Shown: positions 53,201 to 61,758 of the stretch, one piece after another
Layout: every line of letters begins with the position of its first letter
Numbering within the stretch: position 1 is the stretch's first letter
DNA from: Pseudomonas sp. SCA2728.1_7
Lineage (GTDB): Bacteria; Pseudomonadota; Gammaproteobacteria; Pseudomonadales; Pseudomonadaceae
DNA length: 64,000 bases
NCBI RefSeq assembly: GCF_018138145.1
Contig: NZ_CP073104.1
Span: 1,426,001 to 1,490,000 of the forward strand
Direction of reading: 5' to 3'
Position numbers and translations under genes: made by a program
Notes under the pieces: model-generated
Seen by the model: only the letters and a program-made list of their open reading frames with translations
Told to the model about the DNA's origin: nothing
Databases searched by the model: none

Positions 53201-54064
53201 GACACCGCGAAAACACGGTGCTTCACCCTGGGCGTTACCTTGAAACACCGGCTCCAGAACACTCTGCAAACCACGCCGCAAGGTTTCCAGACGCTCCGGC
53301 AAGGCGTACAGATCGGCGCTCAACTGGCCGGACAAGGTGCCGATTTCGATGATCGCTTCCGCCACAGCGCGATGGATGCGATCGAGCGCCTGATCGCTCC
53401 ATTGCCCTTGCCAAACCGCATCACGTGAATAAGGCGACGACCAGCCAAGGGTACGTTCGCGGGCCTCGTCGGGCAGCGCGCTGATCAGTTCCTGGAAGCC
53501 CGGCAACTCTTCAAGCCCGGTGATGATTACGTACACCGGCACACTCAGGCCAAAGCGTTGCAGCAGATCGATGAAGCGCCGGCGCGCCGCCAGACCTAGG
53601 CTGGCAGCCTGTTCGAGATTACTCAGGCGACTCACCGGCACCAGCCAGACCACCCCGTCCAGCGGCCGCTTGCTGCGCATCCGCAAGATCAAACCGAGCA
53701 ACCGCCACCAGCCGCCACGCTGCAAATGCATGCCGTCGTCGGGCAGAAACAACGCCTGCGGCACCACCAGCACGGCGCCTTCCGGGTCCGACCACCAGCG
53801 GCCGAACCACGCCGGTTTGTCGGTCGGTTGCAGACGCCATTCACTGACCAGTTGCGTGCCCTGGGTTTCGTCGCCGAGCATCAGCAGCCATGGCATCTGA
53901 TAGCGATCGTGACTGCCCTGCTCCTGCTCCATTTGTCGCACGGCTGCGTAGAAACTGCGGATAGCGGCGCCGCTCTGAGTGCGCAACCACCACACCGCCA
54001 CCGCAATGATCACCACGACCAGCAGTAGCGCGACACCCCACACGACCATCGTCAGGGTACTCAT
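50240..54064 (-). CDS. tssM: type VI secretion membrane subunit TssM (IcmF)
   Basis: 1274 residues. N-terminal membrane helix MVVWGVALLLVVVIIAVAVW, then a cytoplasmic domain, another helix near 355-375 (RLTAGVALVVGVIWVVAMLW) and a large periplasmic region to the end (IcmF and DUF1215-type domains). The cytoplasmic domain has WLLMLGDETQGTQLVSEW where many TssM have a Walker A (G-x4-GKT); the lysine and the loop are missing. TssM forms the trans-envelope core with TssL and TssJ. The start overlaps the tssL stop by four bases. Confidence 0.96.
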   Translation of the reverse strand: MSTLTMVVWGVALLLVVVIIAVAVWWLRTQSGAAIRSFYAAVRQMEQEQGSHDRYQMPWLLMLGDETQGTQLVSEWRLQPTDKPAWFGRWWSDPEGAVLVVPQALFLPDDGMHLQRGGWWRLLGLILRMRSKRPLDGVVWLVPVSRLSNLEQAASLGLAARRRFIDLLQRFGLSVPVYVIITGLEELPGFQELISALPDEARERTLGWSSPYSRDAVWQGQWSDQALDRIHRAVAEAIIEIGTLSGQLSADLYALPERLETLRRGLQSVLEPVFQGNAQGEAPCFRGVYFSASQASEDAKDGFSADDSGLQQSVFVRQLWRQRLVGERGLAQGVPRLLRLRQRWQRLTAGVALVVGVIWVVAMLWVWQVSVKDAHELARQMQGAQKGYVAISDEAQRVDSTRRNVQTFWRVLERAPHWNYVSLVFPTSWFSSLDNQLEQQVLQSTQRHIMVPLHDLLSAQLAQIKAIRSTDRRSSVESDDPAQWQNYLKANDLVDRALRLEQQNQLFNQVQNNPRAPLDDLVQLSNNALSLNLNTGTLPYAAFYNRLLVAGEDGSLQALDLSVDRPQIVSNFSGLMQRWLDQYFLADNFVSKAGYLKLHLDQLQAGSGNSLRELEDLTALVDDLQAAIALTNSTWSRGKGQELVPGYRDFLTKVGKSTLLGTQVEQDLDTQATRLQQSFRDQWIAQIGSRDNLLVQQVSGQLALQEQVIKLDNAIQALFKREFVSVALRDSEDNVNLQGQTVDGDDLNESLKYFADYNSYVAEELPRIPPDYRIALLKTAERAAAQAMWLSLKDHNDQAHPYAVFNVQAEQAMALQKAFVEVHRADLSTRLQAALNRRAMAQITGGLEDITAQPMFGGRTEISQWDGSKNLGLQLFGASDVQDLKLSLKQQFNTMLGITERRTSSLQWLTTQQANLSALDYERVTQFSALNDELRKYKEANPASSPAQIEQLVSRDFIEMDVNSCLQMLQTANLAGGRGTLAMRAVELQQEAMQRCQQLQVQQAAAAWNELANYFNQYLADRFPFANGVQMPDAEPARVQYLLELIDKRLPVAQAGLATNQTPERVAAEDFLNRLKQASTWLTPLFVRDKSGILGVELDVRWRTDRDNEQGADQVIAWGLLAGNQQINYPVAAEQPSLRWMLGQPIRLTLRWARNGKERPVNDPLQPNLVVRDLEAGWEYGGPWSLLRMMRAHFSVQRQPSMDYTDFPLTLRLPVTASANSVTSEFTRMFVRLSLMSQGSKLPLSIAPLPTRAPRSPFQVTGSTVALESQKEGM

Positions 54065-54825
54065 GAGTCTTGCTCCGCTGGCGCCACCGAATCGATGATC
54101 TGCAGCACCGGGTCCAGCTCCGAACGAATATCACGCCAGAGGAACTGGCCAAGCCCGGTCAGCAACAGCACCATCGCCAGAATCCCCAGCGCCAGGCGAA
54201 AGCCGTCCGGCAGCGCCGTGCGCACCGGCAGTTGCAATGGCGGGGTCAGCGACGGCTGCACCAGGCGCTGACTGACATCGGCGTAACTGGCATCGTCCTG
54301 CCAGGCGAAGGTGTACAGCGCCAGCCGCCACTTCTCCAGTTGCGCCTGGCTGTGTTCGCCACGCAGACGCCCGTGGAAGCCGAGGATCAGACACTGCAGA
54401 TAGACATTGGCCAGATCGCGGGTGGTCGGTTGCTGCTCGTCGAGCAAGGTTTGAATCGCCGCCGGCACTTGTTCGCCGGCCTGACGACTGGAATACAGAC
54501 GCGACTCCAAGGGTTTGTCCTGCCACGCCGACTGCCCGGGCCATGGTGTGAACAGCAGGGTTTCATCGACCAGCGCGACGAATGCATACACCAGTGCCTT
54601 GACCTGCTCGGTCGCCGAATCACCGACCCGCGCATAAGCGGTGCGCCACAGTCGCTGCGAAGCCTGTGTCGAGAGTTCGACAACGGTCTCCACCAGCGCC
54701 GCTTCGTCCTCGCTGTCCTTGGGCAATTGCACCCAGTCCTGCTGCCATTGCTGCCACGTCTGACGGAACGCGCTGCTCAACGGTGCGTCCTGCAACCCAA
54801 GGCTTGCGGCACTTCCTTGCGACAT
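54061..54825 (-). CDS. tssL: type VI secretion membrane subunit TssL (DotU/IcmH)
   Basis: 254 residues. Cytoplasmic helical DotU domain to about 200 (VKALVYAFVALVDETLLFTP, WRLALYTFAWQDD) and one C-terminal membrane helix at about 205-228 (GFRLALGILAMVLLLTGLGQF). There is no peptidoglycan-binding OmpA domain. It anchors the baseplate to TssM at the inner membrane. The gene overlaps tssM by four bases and follows tssK by 18. Confidence 0.95.
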   Translation of the reverse strand: MSQGSAASLGLQDAPLSSAFRQTWQQWQQDWVQLPKDSEDEAALVETVVELSTQASQRLWRTAYARVGDSATEQVKALVYAFVALVDETLLFTPWPGQSAWQDKPLESRLYSSRQAGEQVPAAIQTLLDEQQPTTRDLANVYLQCLILGFHGRLRGEHSQAQLEKWRLALYTFAWQDDASYADVSQRLVQPSLTPPLQLPVRTALPDGFRLALGILAMVLLLTGLGQFLWRDIRSELDPVLQIIDSVAPAEQDS

Positions 54826-54843
54826 ACGGCGTTCCTTGTGTGA

Positions 54844-56175
54844 TCAGGCGCTTTCACTGTTCTGGGCTACAAACAGCACCACTTGCCACGGACTGCTGGT
54901 CAACTTCGCCGCCGGTGCGGCGATCATCAGCGGCAGTTGCGCGTCGAACCACGCGCCTTCTGCAGTCAGCACAAACAGCCGGGTGTCCTCGCCGACGCTA
55001 TAGGCCACCTGTTCGCTGCGGCTCATGGCCTGATGGGACAAACCGCTCATGCGCTGACGACTGAGCAGCGCGATGTGCGGCGCCGAAGCGATGATCGCGC
55101 CGCGCAACCAGTCGATCGCGGCTTGTTCGCTGGCACCGTTGGGCATGCGCAGACCGATGACCAGGCGCTGACTCGGCTGCTCGTCCGGCAGTTGAATCGA
55201 AAAGCTCTGCTCACCACGTTCGAACGGCAGGCTGCGGTAGCCGGCGCGAATCAGTTCGAGGGTGGTTTCCAGCCATTGCAGCACCGCGTCATAACCGCGC
55301 TGCAATTCGACAAAATCCAGCGGGGCAAACGCCGGCACGCCGGCCAGCGGATCCAGCGCCGACCACGCGCCCGCCAGTCCGAGCAGGTGCACATACAGCG
55401 CTTGCGGATGGGCGATGCGGCTGTTCAGCGCGCCTTCGACTTCCGGCAGGCGAACCCACAGCGCGGTCAACTGCCGACGGATTTCCAGCGCGTCGTCCTG
55501 ATTGCCGGCCTGCTGCGCCTGTCGCAAACGGCCGCCGAGAAACAGGCACTTTTCCCGTGCCCGCGCACAGAGGCCGGCGACGCGTCGACCGAGCGCCGAT
55601 TCCGGCAACAGAGTCGGCGTCGGTGGGGTATAAGACAGCGGCAGGAAACCACCGCCCTCCTTGCGGATTTTCAGCAGCGGCAGACAGATCGAATCGGCCT
55701 TGTTCTGTTGCGTGCACAGGCGTGGATTGGGGCGCCACACGGTGATCGATTCAGGGAATTCGCCGCTGGTGAGATCGGGAAGCGCATCGCCCACCACCGA
55801 CTGCAAGCGGCCCTTGAGCGGCAGCAACTGCCCGGCCCGCCACATCGGGCTGATCGCCAGGTACACAGTGACAGTGGCATCGTCGGTGGCATCGATCGGC
55901 GCACTCACATCCAGTTCCAGTGCCGGCCCGATCCCGGCCTGCAAATCCACCGGCAAGCCGTCGGGCATCGTCCCTTGCAGCGACAAGACGCGCACCACGC
56001 CAGCGCTCAGCGCCGAAGGATCGAACTCCATATGGCTGACACCCCAGAACCACGGATTGCACGCCTGCGCCAGATGCGCGCCGAGCGCTTCGGCTCGCAG
56101 CCCTTGCAACTGAAAATGCTGCGGCAGCAATTGCATGCCTTCGTGCCAGCAAACCGCGTCAGGTAGCAGACTCAT
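54844..56175 (-). CDS. tssK: type VI secretion baseplate subunit TssK
   Basis: 443 residues; start at 56175 after AGGGAG. Starts DAVCWHEGMQLLPQHFQLQ, the TssK shoulder motif (VxWxEGMfLxPQHFQ). It continues VTVYLAISPMWRAG and LPLLKIRKEGGGFLPLSYTP, and the C-terminal head domain starts at about 315 (SIQLPDEQPSQRLVIGLRMP). TssK trimers link the baseplate wedges (TssF/TssG) to TssL and TssM. Confidence 0.95.
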   Translation of the reverse strand: MSLLPDAVCWHEGMQLLPQHFQLQGLRAEALGAHLAQACNPWFWGVSHMEFDPSALSAGVVRVLSLQGTMPDGLPVDLQAGIGPALELDVSAPIDATDDATVTVYLAISPMWRAGQLLPLKGRLQSVVGDALPDLTSGEFPESITVWRPNPRLCTQQNKADSICLPLLKIRKEGGGFLPLSYTPPTPTLLPESALGRRVAGLCARAREKCLFLGGRLRQAQQAGNQDDALEIRRQLTALWVRLPEVEGALNSRIAHPQALYVHLLGLAGAWSALDPLAGVPAFAPLDFVELQRGYDAVLQWLETTLELIRAGYRSLPFERGEQSFSIQLPDEQPSQRLVIGLRMPNGASEQAAIDWLRGAIIASAPHIALLSRQRMSGLSHQAMSRSEQVAYSVGEDTRLFVLTAEGAWFDAQLPLMIAAPAAKLTSSPWQVVLFVAQNSESA

Positions 56176-56221
56176 ACGACTCCCTTCGACAAGGCCGCAA
56201 TCCGGCGGCAGCGGTGGTGTG

Positions 56222-56668
56222 TCAGTGTTCGGTGTTGACCAGGCTCATCTCGCGGCTGTCGAATTTCAGCCACGCCTCACTCTGATCGTCGAGGCGCAAG
56301 CGGTGTGCTCCGGGTGTGGTATAGCTGGCGAAAACCAAAAGTCCAGCGGCCTTCTTGCCCCCTAACGGGAAGGGTTGACGGTCGATGAATTGCCCCGGCA
56401 CCAGCTCCAGTCCCCACACGCTCATCAGCTGGCGATAGTCGCGCTGGTACTGCTCGCGTTCGGCGAACCACTGACTGGCACTGATGCCGGACAGTTGCTT
56501 GAGCAGATCAGGGTCGACGACCGCAATGAAGTCCACGGCAATCGGCGTGTCGTCGTTGGCTTTCGGCGCGACGTCGAGGGTCAGGCTGTCGAGGTCCACC
56601 TTCGGCCCGAAGAGCGAGCAACCGGCCAGGGACGCAAACAGCAGTGTTAGAAAAAGTCGTCTACGCAA
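56222..56668 (-). CDS. tssJ: type VI secretion outer-membrane lipoprotein TssJ
   Basis: 148 residues. The initiator is TTG at 56668, with AAGGAAA eight bases upstream; no in-frame ATG is nearby. Lipobox LLFASLAGC with the acylated cysteine at about 17. The mature transthyretin-like fold includes DDTPIAVDFIAVVDPDLLKQ, WFAEREQYQRDY and LVFASYTTPGAHRLRLDD. It holds TssM at the outer membrane. First gene of the leftward T6SS operon, 227 bases from the rightward tssB. Confidence 0.9.
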   Translation of the reverse strand: MRRRLFLTLLFASLAGCSLFGPKVDLDSLTLDVAPKANDDTPIAVDFIAVVDPDLLKQLSGISASQWFAEREQYQRDYRQLMSVWGLELVPGQFIDRQPFPLGGKKAAGLLVFASYTTPGAHRLRLDDQSEAWLKFDSREMSLVNTEH

Positions 56669-56895
56669 AATGAATTTTCCTTTTCGCGAACCTGTCCAAA
56701 AATGTTTTTGCTTGCATTTTTATAGACCTGTTCTAGCGTCTTGGGTAGTTCGGTTCCTACAGCCGAATGAGGAAGGTTTGTCAAAGGAACGACAGGTCAT
56801 CTGCCTCCCTTTCTAACCTACGGTCCAGCAAGGGAAAGCGATGAACGGGCCACCCCGATGCATTGCGCCCGCTCATCGCATCGGAGTCCGCCGAC

Positions 56896-57438
56896 ATGGC
56901 AGAAAGTACTCAACACAAGCTCGACCGGGTGCGCCCGCCCCGAGTGCAAATCACTTACGACGTCGAAATCGGCAACGCCATCGAGAAAAAGGAATTGCCA
57001 CTGGTGGTCGGGATACTCGCTGACCTCTCCGGCAAACCGCTTGAGCCATTGGCAAAACTGACCGAGCGGCGTTTCACCGAAATCGACCGTGACAACTTCA
57101 ACGAAGTGCTCGCCTCGATCAGCCCGCGAGCCACGCTGCAGGTCAACAACACCCTCAGCGGCGACGACAGCAAGCTCAATATCGAACTCAACTTCAAACA
57201 CATCGACGACTTCGACCCGGTCAAAGTGGTGGAGCAAGTCACGCCGCTGCGGCGCCTGTTCGAGGCCCGCCAGCGTCTGCGCGATCTGCTGACCAAACTC
57301 GACGGCAACGATGACCTGGACAAGCTGTTGCGCGACGTCATCGCCAACACCGAAGGCCTGCAGGAAATCAAATCGGCCCGCCCAGACACCGCTACCCCGG
57401 CCGCTGACGCCGAGGCACCGGCCGAACCGCAAGCCTGA
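56896..57438 (+). CDS. tssB: type VI sheath small subunit TssB (VipA)
   Basis: 180 residues from MAESTQHKLDRVRPPRVQI at 56896, with GGAG nine bases upstream. The TssB core includes RPPRVQITYDVEIGNAIEKK, LPLVVGILADLSG and RRFTEIDRDNFNEVLASISP. The tail is alanine/proline-rich. With TssC it forms the contractile sheath. It heads the rightward operon; tssC follows 30 bases later. Confidence 0.96.
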   Translation: MAESTQHKLDRVRPPRVQITYDVEIGNAIEKKELPLVVGILADLSGKPLEPLAKLTERRFTEIDRDNFNEVLASISPRATLQVNNTLSGDDSKLNIELNFKHIDDFDPVKVVEQVTPLRRLFEARQRLRDLLTKLDGNDDLDKLLRDVIANTEGLQEIKSARPDTATPAADAEAPAEPQA

Positions 57439-57468
57439 TCGTCCACTTAATCGAGGGGAGAATTCGCC

Positions 57469-58950
57469 ATGCCCGCTTCTGCTCAGAAACAAGCCAGCGG
57501 CAGTACGACCGAGACACTTTCCCTGCTCGACCAGATCATTCTCGACGGCCGCATGGCCCACGATGACAGTCAGCAGGATTACGCCCGCGACATGCTCGCG
57601 GAATTCGCCACCCAGGTGCTCGACGAAGGCATGGCCATCGACAAGGACACCGTGGCGATGATCAACGACCGCATCAGTCAGATCGACGAGCTGATCAGCG
57701 CCCAGCTCAACGAGGTCCTGCATCACCCCGACCTGCAAAAACTCGAAGCCTCGTGGCGTGGTCTGCACCTGCTGGTGCAGAACACCGAAACCAGCACGCG
57801 GCTGAAACTGCGCCTGCTCAACGTCACGCAGAAAGAGTTGCAGAACGACCTGGAAAAAGCCGTCGAGTTCGACCAGAGCGCACTGTTCAAGAAGATCTAT
57901 GAAGAAGAATACGGCACCTTCGGCGGCCACCCGTTCAGCCTGTTGGTCGGTGACTACACCTTTGGCCGGCACCCGCAGGACATCGGCCTGCTGGAGAAAC
58001 TGTCGAACGTTGCCGCCGCTGCGCATGCGCCGTTCATTGCCGCCGCCAGCCCGCGCCTGTTCGACATGAACAGCTTCACCGAACTGGCGGTGCCGCGTGA
58101 TCTGTCGAAGGTGTTCGAGAGCCAGGAACTGATCAAGTGGCGCTCGTTCCGTGAGAGCGAGGATTCGCGTTACGTGTCTCTGGTGCTGCCGCATTTCCTC
58201 CTGCGTCTGCCCTACGGCCCGGACACTTCGCCGGTGGAAGGCATCAACTACGTCGAAGACGTCAACGGCACCGACCACAGCAAATACCTGTGGGGCAACG
58301 CCGCGTGGGCGCTGTCGCAACGCATCACCGAAGCGTTCGCCAAGTACGGCTGGTGCGCGGCGATTCGTGGCGCTGAAGGCGGCGGCGCGGTGGAAGGTCT
58401 GCCAGCGCATACGTTCCGCACCAGCTCCGGCGATTTGTCGCTGAAATGCCCGACCGAGGTGGCGATCACTGACCGCCGCGAAAAAGAACTTAACGACCTC
58501 GGTTTCATCGCCCTGTGCCACAAGAAAAACAGCGATGTGGCGGTGTTCTTCGGCGGCCAGACCACCAACAAATCCAAGGTCTACAACACCAACGAGGCCA
58601 ACGCCAACGCGCGCATTTCGGCGATGTTGCCGTACGTGCTCGCGGCCTCGCGTTTCGCCCACTACCTGAAGGTGATCATGCGCGACAAGGTCGGCAGTTT
58701 CATGACCCGCGACAACGTGCAGACCTACCTCAACAACTGGATCGCCGACTACGTGCTGATCAACGACAACGCGCCGCAGGAAATCAAGGCGCAGTATCCG
58801 TTGCGTGAAGCGCGGGTGGACGTCACCGAAGTCGCCGGCAAGCCTGGCGCCTACCGGGCGACGGTGTTCCTGCGGCCGCACTTCCAGCTCGAAGAGCTGA
58901 CCGCGTCGATCCGCCTGGTGGCGACGTTGCCGCCACCGGTTGCTGCCTGA
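57469..58950 (+). CDS. tssC: type VI sheath large subunit TssC (VipB)
   Basis: 493 residues; ATG at 57469 after GAGGGGAG. Recognisable by LEASWRGLHLLVQNTETSTR (about 97-116), GHPFSLLVGDYTFGRHPQDI, VPRDLSKVF, and FNDLGF-type C-terminal pieces (KELNDLGFIALCHKKNSDVA). It is full length for the family and is the major sheath protein, recycled by ClpV. A hairpin with a T-run lies between it and hcp. Confidence 0.97.
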   Translation: MPASAQKQASGSTTETLSLLDQIILDGRMAHDDSQQDYARDMLAEFATQVLDEGMAIDKDTVAMINDRISQIDELISAQLNEVLHHPDLQKLEASWRGLHLLVQNTETSTRLKLRLLNVTQKELQNDLEKAVEFDQSALFKKIYEEEYGTFGGHPFSLLVGDYTFGRHPQDIGLLEKLSNVAAAAHAPFIAAASPRLFDMNSFTELAVPRDLSKVFESQELIKWRSFRESEDSRYVSLVLPHFLLRLPYGPDTSPVEGINYVEDVNGTDHSKYLWGNAAWALSQRITEAFAKYGWCAAIRGAEGGGAVEGLPAHTFRTSSGDLSLKCPTEVAITDRREKELNDLGFIALCHKKNSDVAVFFGGQTTNKSKVYNTNEANANARISAMLPYVLAASRFAHYLKVIMRDKVGSFMTRDNVQTYLNNWIADYVLINDNAPQEIKAQYPLREARVDVTEVAGKPGAYRATVFLRPHFQLEELTASIRLVATLPPPVAA

Positions 58951-58959
58951 CCTGCTTTG

Positions 58960-58988
58960 CCCCCGCCGCCGCTGCGGTGGGGGTTTTC
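58960..58988 (+). terminator. intra-operon terminator between tssC and hcp
   Basis: CCCCCGCCGC and GCGGTGGGGG arms (one G-T pair) followed by TTTTCTCT, ten bases after the tssC stop. It may partly terminate or stabilise the tssBC message upstream of hcp. Confidence 0.7.
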
Positions 58989-59024
58989 TCTATCTAGCGC
59001 GACACCCTTCAGGAGTTTCAAGCG

Positions 59025-59522
59025 ATGGATGCAATCATTCTCGACCTCGGCGGCGACATCAAAGGCGACAGCCTGCTCGAAGGTTTTGCGGACAAGATCG
59101 AAGTCATGTCCTACAGCCACAACGTGGCGATGCAAGTCACCAACGACGTCAGCAACTCGGAACGCACCTCCGGCAAACCCCATGTCGGCGAGTTCACCGT
59201 GACCAAGTTTATCGACAGCTCGACCCCGTCACTCAACGAATACTGCTGCGCCGGCAAACCGATCCCCGAAGCCATCATCACCATCGGCCGCAACGCCGCC
59301 GAAGGCAGCGGGCAGTTGATGCCCTTTATCGTCTACACGCTCACCAACGTGGTGCTGTCCAACGTCAGCGTCAGCGGCGGCACCGGCGGCAAACCGGTGG
59401 AAACCGTGTCGCTGAACTTCACCAAGATCAAATGGGAACTCACCGCACAGAAAGACGACGGCACCAAGGAAGGCACCGCCGCGTCGACCTGGGATATGGC
59501 CGCCAACAAGCTTGTCAGCTAA
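59025..59522 (+). CDS. hcp: type VI tube protein Hcp (TssD)
   Basis: 165 residues; ATG at 59025 after AGGAG. Hcp1-type: MDAIILDLGGDIKGDSLLEG, then IEVMSYSHNVAMQV, GEFTVTKFIDSSTPSLNEYC, and VVLSNVSVSGGTGGKPVETV with SLNFTKIKWEL near the end. Hexameric rings stack into the inner tube. A terminator-like hairpin upstream suggests that it may be expressed differently from tssBC. Confidence 0.97.
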   Translation: MDAIILDLGGDIKGDSLLEGFADKIEVMSYSHNVAMQVTNDVSNSERTSGKPHVGEFTVTKFIDSSTPSLNEYCCAGKPIPEAIITIGRNAAEGSGQLMPFIVYTLTNVVLSNVSVSGGTGGKPVETVSLNFTKIKWELTAQKDDGTKEGTAASTWDMAANKLVS

Positions 59523-59537
59523 CCCGGCGCTCTGGCC

Positions 59538-59981
59538 ATGGCAGGCACCGGCATGCGCGCGCCACTGTTCGAACGCCTCGCGTCCAGCGAGGCCGAAGGC
59601 GCGCGCGAGTTCGATCGGCAGGACTTGCTCGACTCGGTGCACGCCGAGCTCGGGCGCTTGTTCAATACGCGACGTGGCCCGCGCACGCTGACCACGCCAC
59701 CCAGTGTGATCGACTATGGCATCGCCGACTGGAGCGCTCTGCAACAACAGCGCAGCGACGACCGTCGGCGGCTGGCGCGGGACATCCGCGAAGCCATCAC
59801 GCATTTTGAACCGCGCCTGCTGCTGGCCGACGTTCAGGTCAATCCCTTGCCCGAGCACCCGCAGCAAATGAGCATTCGCCTGCTCGGTGAGTTGCGTAGC
59901 GGCCAGCAACACTGGCCGGTGGCCTTTGTCATCGAGCCCGGTGGCCAAGGGCTGGAGGTGCGCCATGAGCGACTCGATTGA
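59538..59981 (+). CDS. tssE: type VI baseplate subunit TssE
   Basis: 147 residues from ATG 59538 (an ATG at 59553 gives MRAPLFERL and is a possible start). It is the gp25-like fold: PLFERLASSEAEG, then LFNTRRGPRTLTTPPSVIDY and IREAITHFEPRLLLADVQVN. TssE joins the baseplate at the sheath base. It overlaps tssF by 17 bases. Confidence 0.94.
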   Translation: MAGTGMRAPLFERLASSEAEGAREFDRQDLLDSVHAELGRLFNTRRGPRTLTTPPSVIDYGIADWSALQQQRSDDRRRLARDIREAITHFEPRLLLADVQVNPLPEHPQQMSIRLLGELRSGQQHWPVAFVIEPGGQGLEVRHERLD

Positions 59982-61758
59982 CCCGCAACTGCTCGACTAC
60001 TACCAACGCGAACTGACCTGGCTGCGCCACGCCGGCAGCCAGTTTGCCGAGCGCTATCCGAAAGTCGCGCGGCGTCTGGAGCTGTCACCGGGCGAGTGCC
60101 CCGATCCGCACGTCGAGCGTTTACTGGAAGGTTTCGCCCTGCTCGCCGCACGCTTGCAACGGCGTCTGGATGACGACTACGCCGAGTTCAGCGATGCACT
60201 GCTTGAGCAACTATATCCGTTGGCGATGCGGCCGCTGCCGTCCTGCGCCATCGTGCAGTTCGAGCCTGATCCGAGCAAAGGCAATCTCGATGACGGCTAT
60301 CCCCTGCCCCGTGACACGCCGCTGTTCGTGACCACCAGCAAGGGTGAAAGCATTCACTTTCGCACGTCGGCCGCCGTGCGTTTGTGGCCGATCGAAGTCA
60401 CCGAGGCGTTGTTGCTCGGCAGCGATGAAGCCCAGGCATTGACCGGAGTGGCGCAGTCGCGTTCGGCATTGCGCCTGAGTCTGCGCTGCCGCGGTGAAAG
60501 CCAATGGTCGGCGCTGGGCATCGAGCAATTGCGCATTCATCTGGCGGCCTCACCGGTGGTCAATGCCTGCCTGTATGACCTGCTCGGCGCCCATGCGGTG
60601 CAAGTGCTGGCGGGATCGCCGGGCAGCGTTCCGACAGCGCTGAAAGGCCTGCCGAAGATCGTCGGTTTCGCTGATGACGAAGCGCTGTTGCCGGATGAAG
60701 ACGGGGTCCATCCGGGCATGCGTTTGCTCGCCGAATACTTTGCTTTCCCGGACAAATTCCACTTCTTCGATCTGCCACTGGGCGGTGTCTCCAGCGACAG
60801 TCAGACGCTCTATCTGTACATCGTTTTCGACCGTGCCCCAGGCAGCCGCGTGCACTTGCAGGCCAGCGACATCGCCTTGGGCTGCGCGCCGGTGATCAAC
60901 CTGTTCCCGCGTACTTCCGAGCCGCTGCGCCCCGACGGTACGCGCAGCGAGTATCGGTTGATCGCCGACAGCCACCGCGAAAACAGCGTCGAGATCCACA
61001 GCATTCGCGGCATGCGCGCCAGCTCCAGTGCTGGCGTGCAACGTCTGCCGGCGTATTACGGCAGCCAGCACAGCGGCGGCGATCAACAGCGTTACTGGCA
61101 TGCGCGGCGGGTCAACGGCATGACGCCGAACCGGCTCGGCAGCGATTTGCTGGTGAGCGTGGTCGACACCCGTTTCGAGCCACAGACCGACCTGCCCGAT
61201 TACAGCCTCACGGCAGAATTGCTCTGCACCAACCGTCATCTGGCGCAAAGTCTGCCGGCCGGTACGCCGCTGGGTTTCGAGCGCCCTGGCCCGGTTGCCT
61301 GGGCACGCCTGCGCAATCCGCCGAGCGCGCAAAGTCTGCCGCGCCTGGACGGTGATTCGCGCTGGCGACTGGTGTCGCAACTGACCCTCAATCACCTGTC
61401 ACTGGTCGAAGGCCCCCAGGCGCTGGACGCACTGAAAGAGATTCTGCATCTGCATAACCTGCGTGATGAGGCCAGCGCCTTACGACAAATCGAAGGCTTG
61501 CTGCAGCTCAATTGCCAACGCGTGATCGGCCATGTCGGCGCCGATGCCTGGCGCGGCTGGCGCAATGGTCTTGAAGTGCAGTTGCAGCTCGATCCGCAGC
61601 ACTTTGTCGGCAGCAGCGCGGTGTTGTTTTCGGCGGTGCTGGCGCAATTCTTTTCCCTGTACGCCACGGCCAATCGCTTTGTGCGCACCGTCCTGATGCA
61701 GTCCGACAAGGAGGTCAAGGCATGGCAACCCCAAGCCGGCATGCCTCTGTCGCTCTGA
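59965..61758 (+). CDS. tssF: type VI baseplate subunit TssF
   Basis: 597 residues from MSDSIDPQLLDYYQRELTWL at 59965, after GGAGG. The family opening (LLxYYxxELxxLRxxGxxFAxxYPKVAxRL) is plain: LRHAGSQFAERYPKVARRLE, and ECPDPHVERLLEGFALLAAR follows. The central beta-rich domain includes FPDKFHFFDLPLGG. TssF forms baseplate wedges with TssG. The end overlaps tssG by 37 bases. Confidence 0.96.
   Translation: MSDSIDPQLLDYYQRELTWLRHAGSQFAERYPKVARRLELSPGECPDPHVERLLEGFALLAARLQRRLDDDYAEFSDALLEQLYPLAMRPLPSCAIVQFEPDPSKGNLDDGYPLPRDTPLFVTTSKGESIHFRTSAAVRLWPIEVTEALLLGSDEAQALTGVAQSRSALRLSLRCRGESQWSALGIEQLRIHLAASPVVNACLYDLLGAHAVQVLAGSPGSVPTALKGLPKIVGFADDEALLPDEDGVHPGMRLLAEYFAFPDKFHFFDLPLGGVSSDSQTLYLYIVFDRAPGSRVHLQASDIALGCAPVINLFPRTSEPLRPDGTRSEYRLIADSHRENSVEIHSIRGMRASSSAGVQRLPAYYGSQHSGGDQQRYWHARRVNGMTPNRLGSDLLVSVVDTRFEPQTDLPDYSLTAELLCTNRHLAQSLPAGTPLGFERPGPVAWARLRNPPSAQSLPRLDGDSRWRLVSQLTLNHLSLVEGPQALDALKEILHLHNLRDEASALRQIEGLLQLNCQRVIGHVGADAWRGWRNGLEVQLQLDPQHFVGSSAVLFSAVLAQFFSLYATANRFVRTVLMQSDKEVKAWQPQAGMPLSL

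Noticed and set aside
56669..56895. Sigma-54 promoter between the divergent T6SS operons
   Set aside because: No TGGCAC-N5-TTGC-like element with correct GG/GC spacing on either strand.
56818..58881. 687-codon minus-strand frame across tssB-tssC
   Set aside because: Antisense of the sheath genes; histidine/glutamine/valine-rich composition typical of shadow frames.
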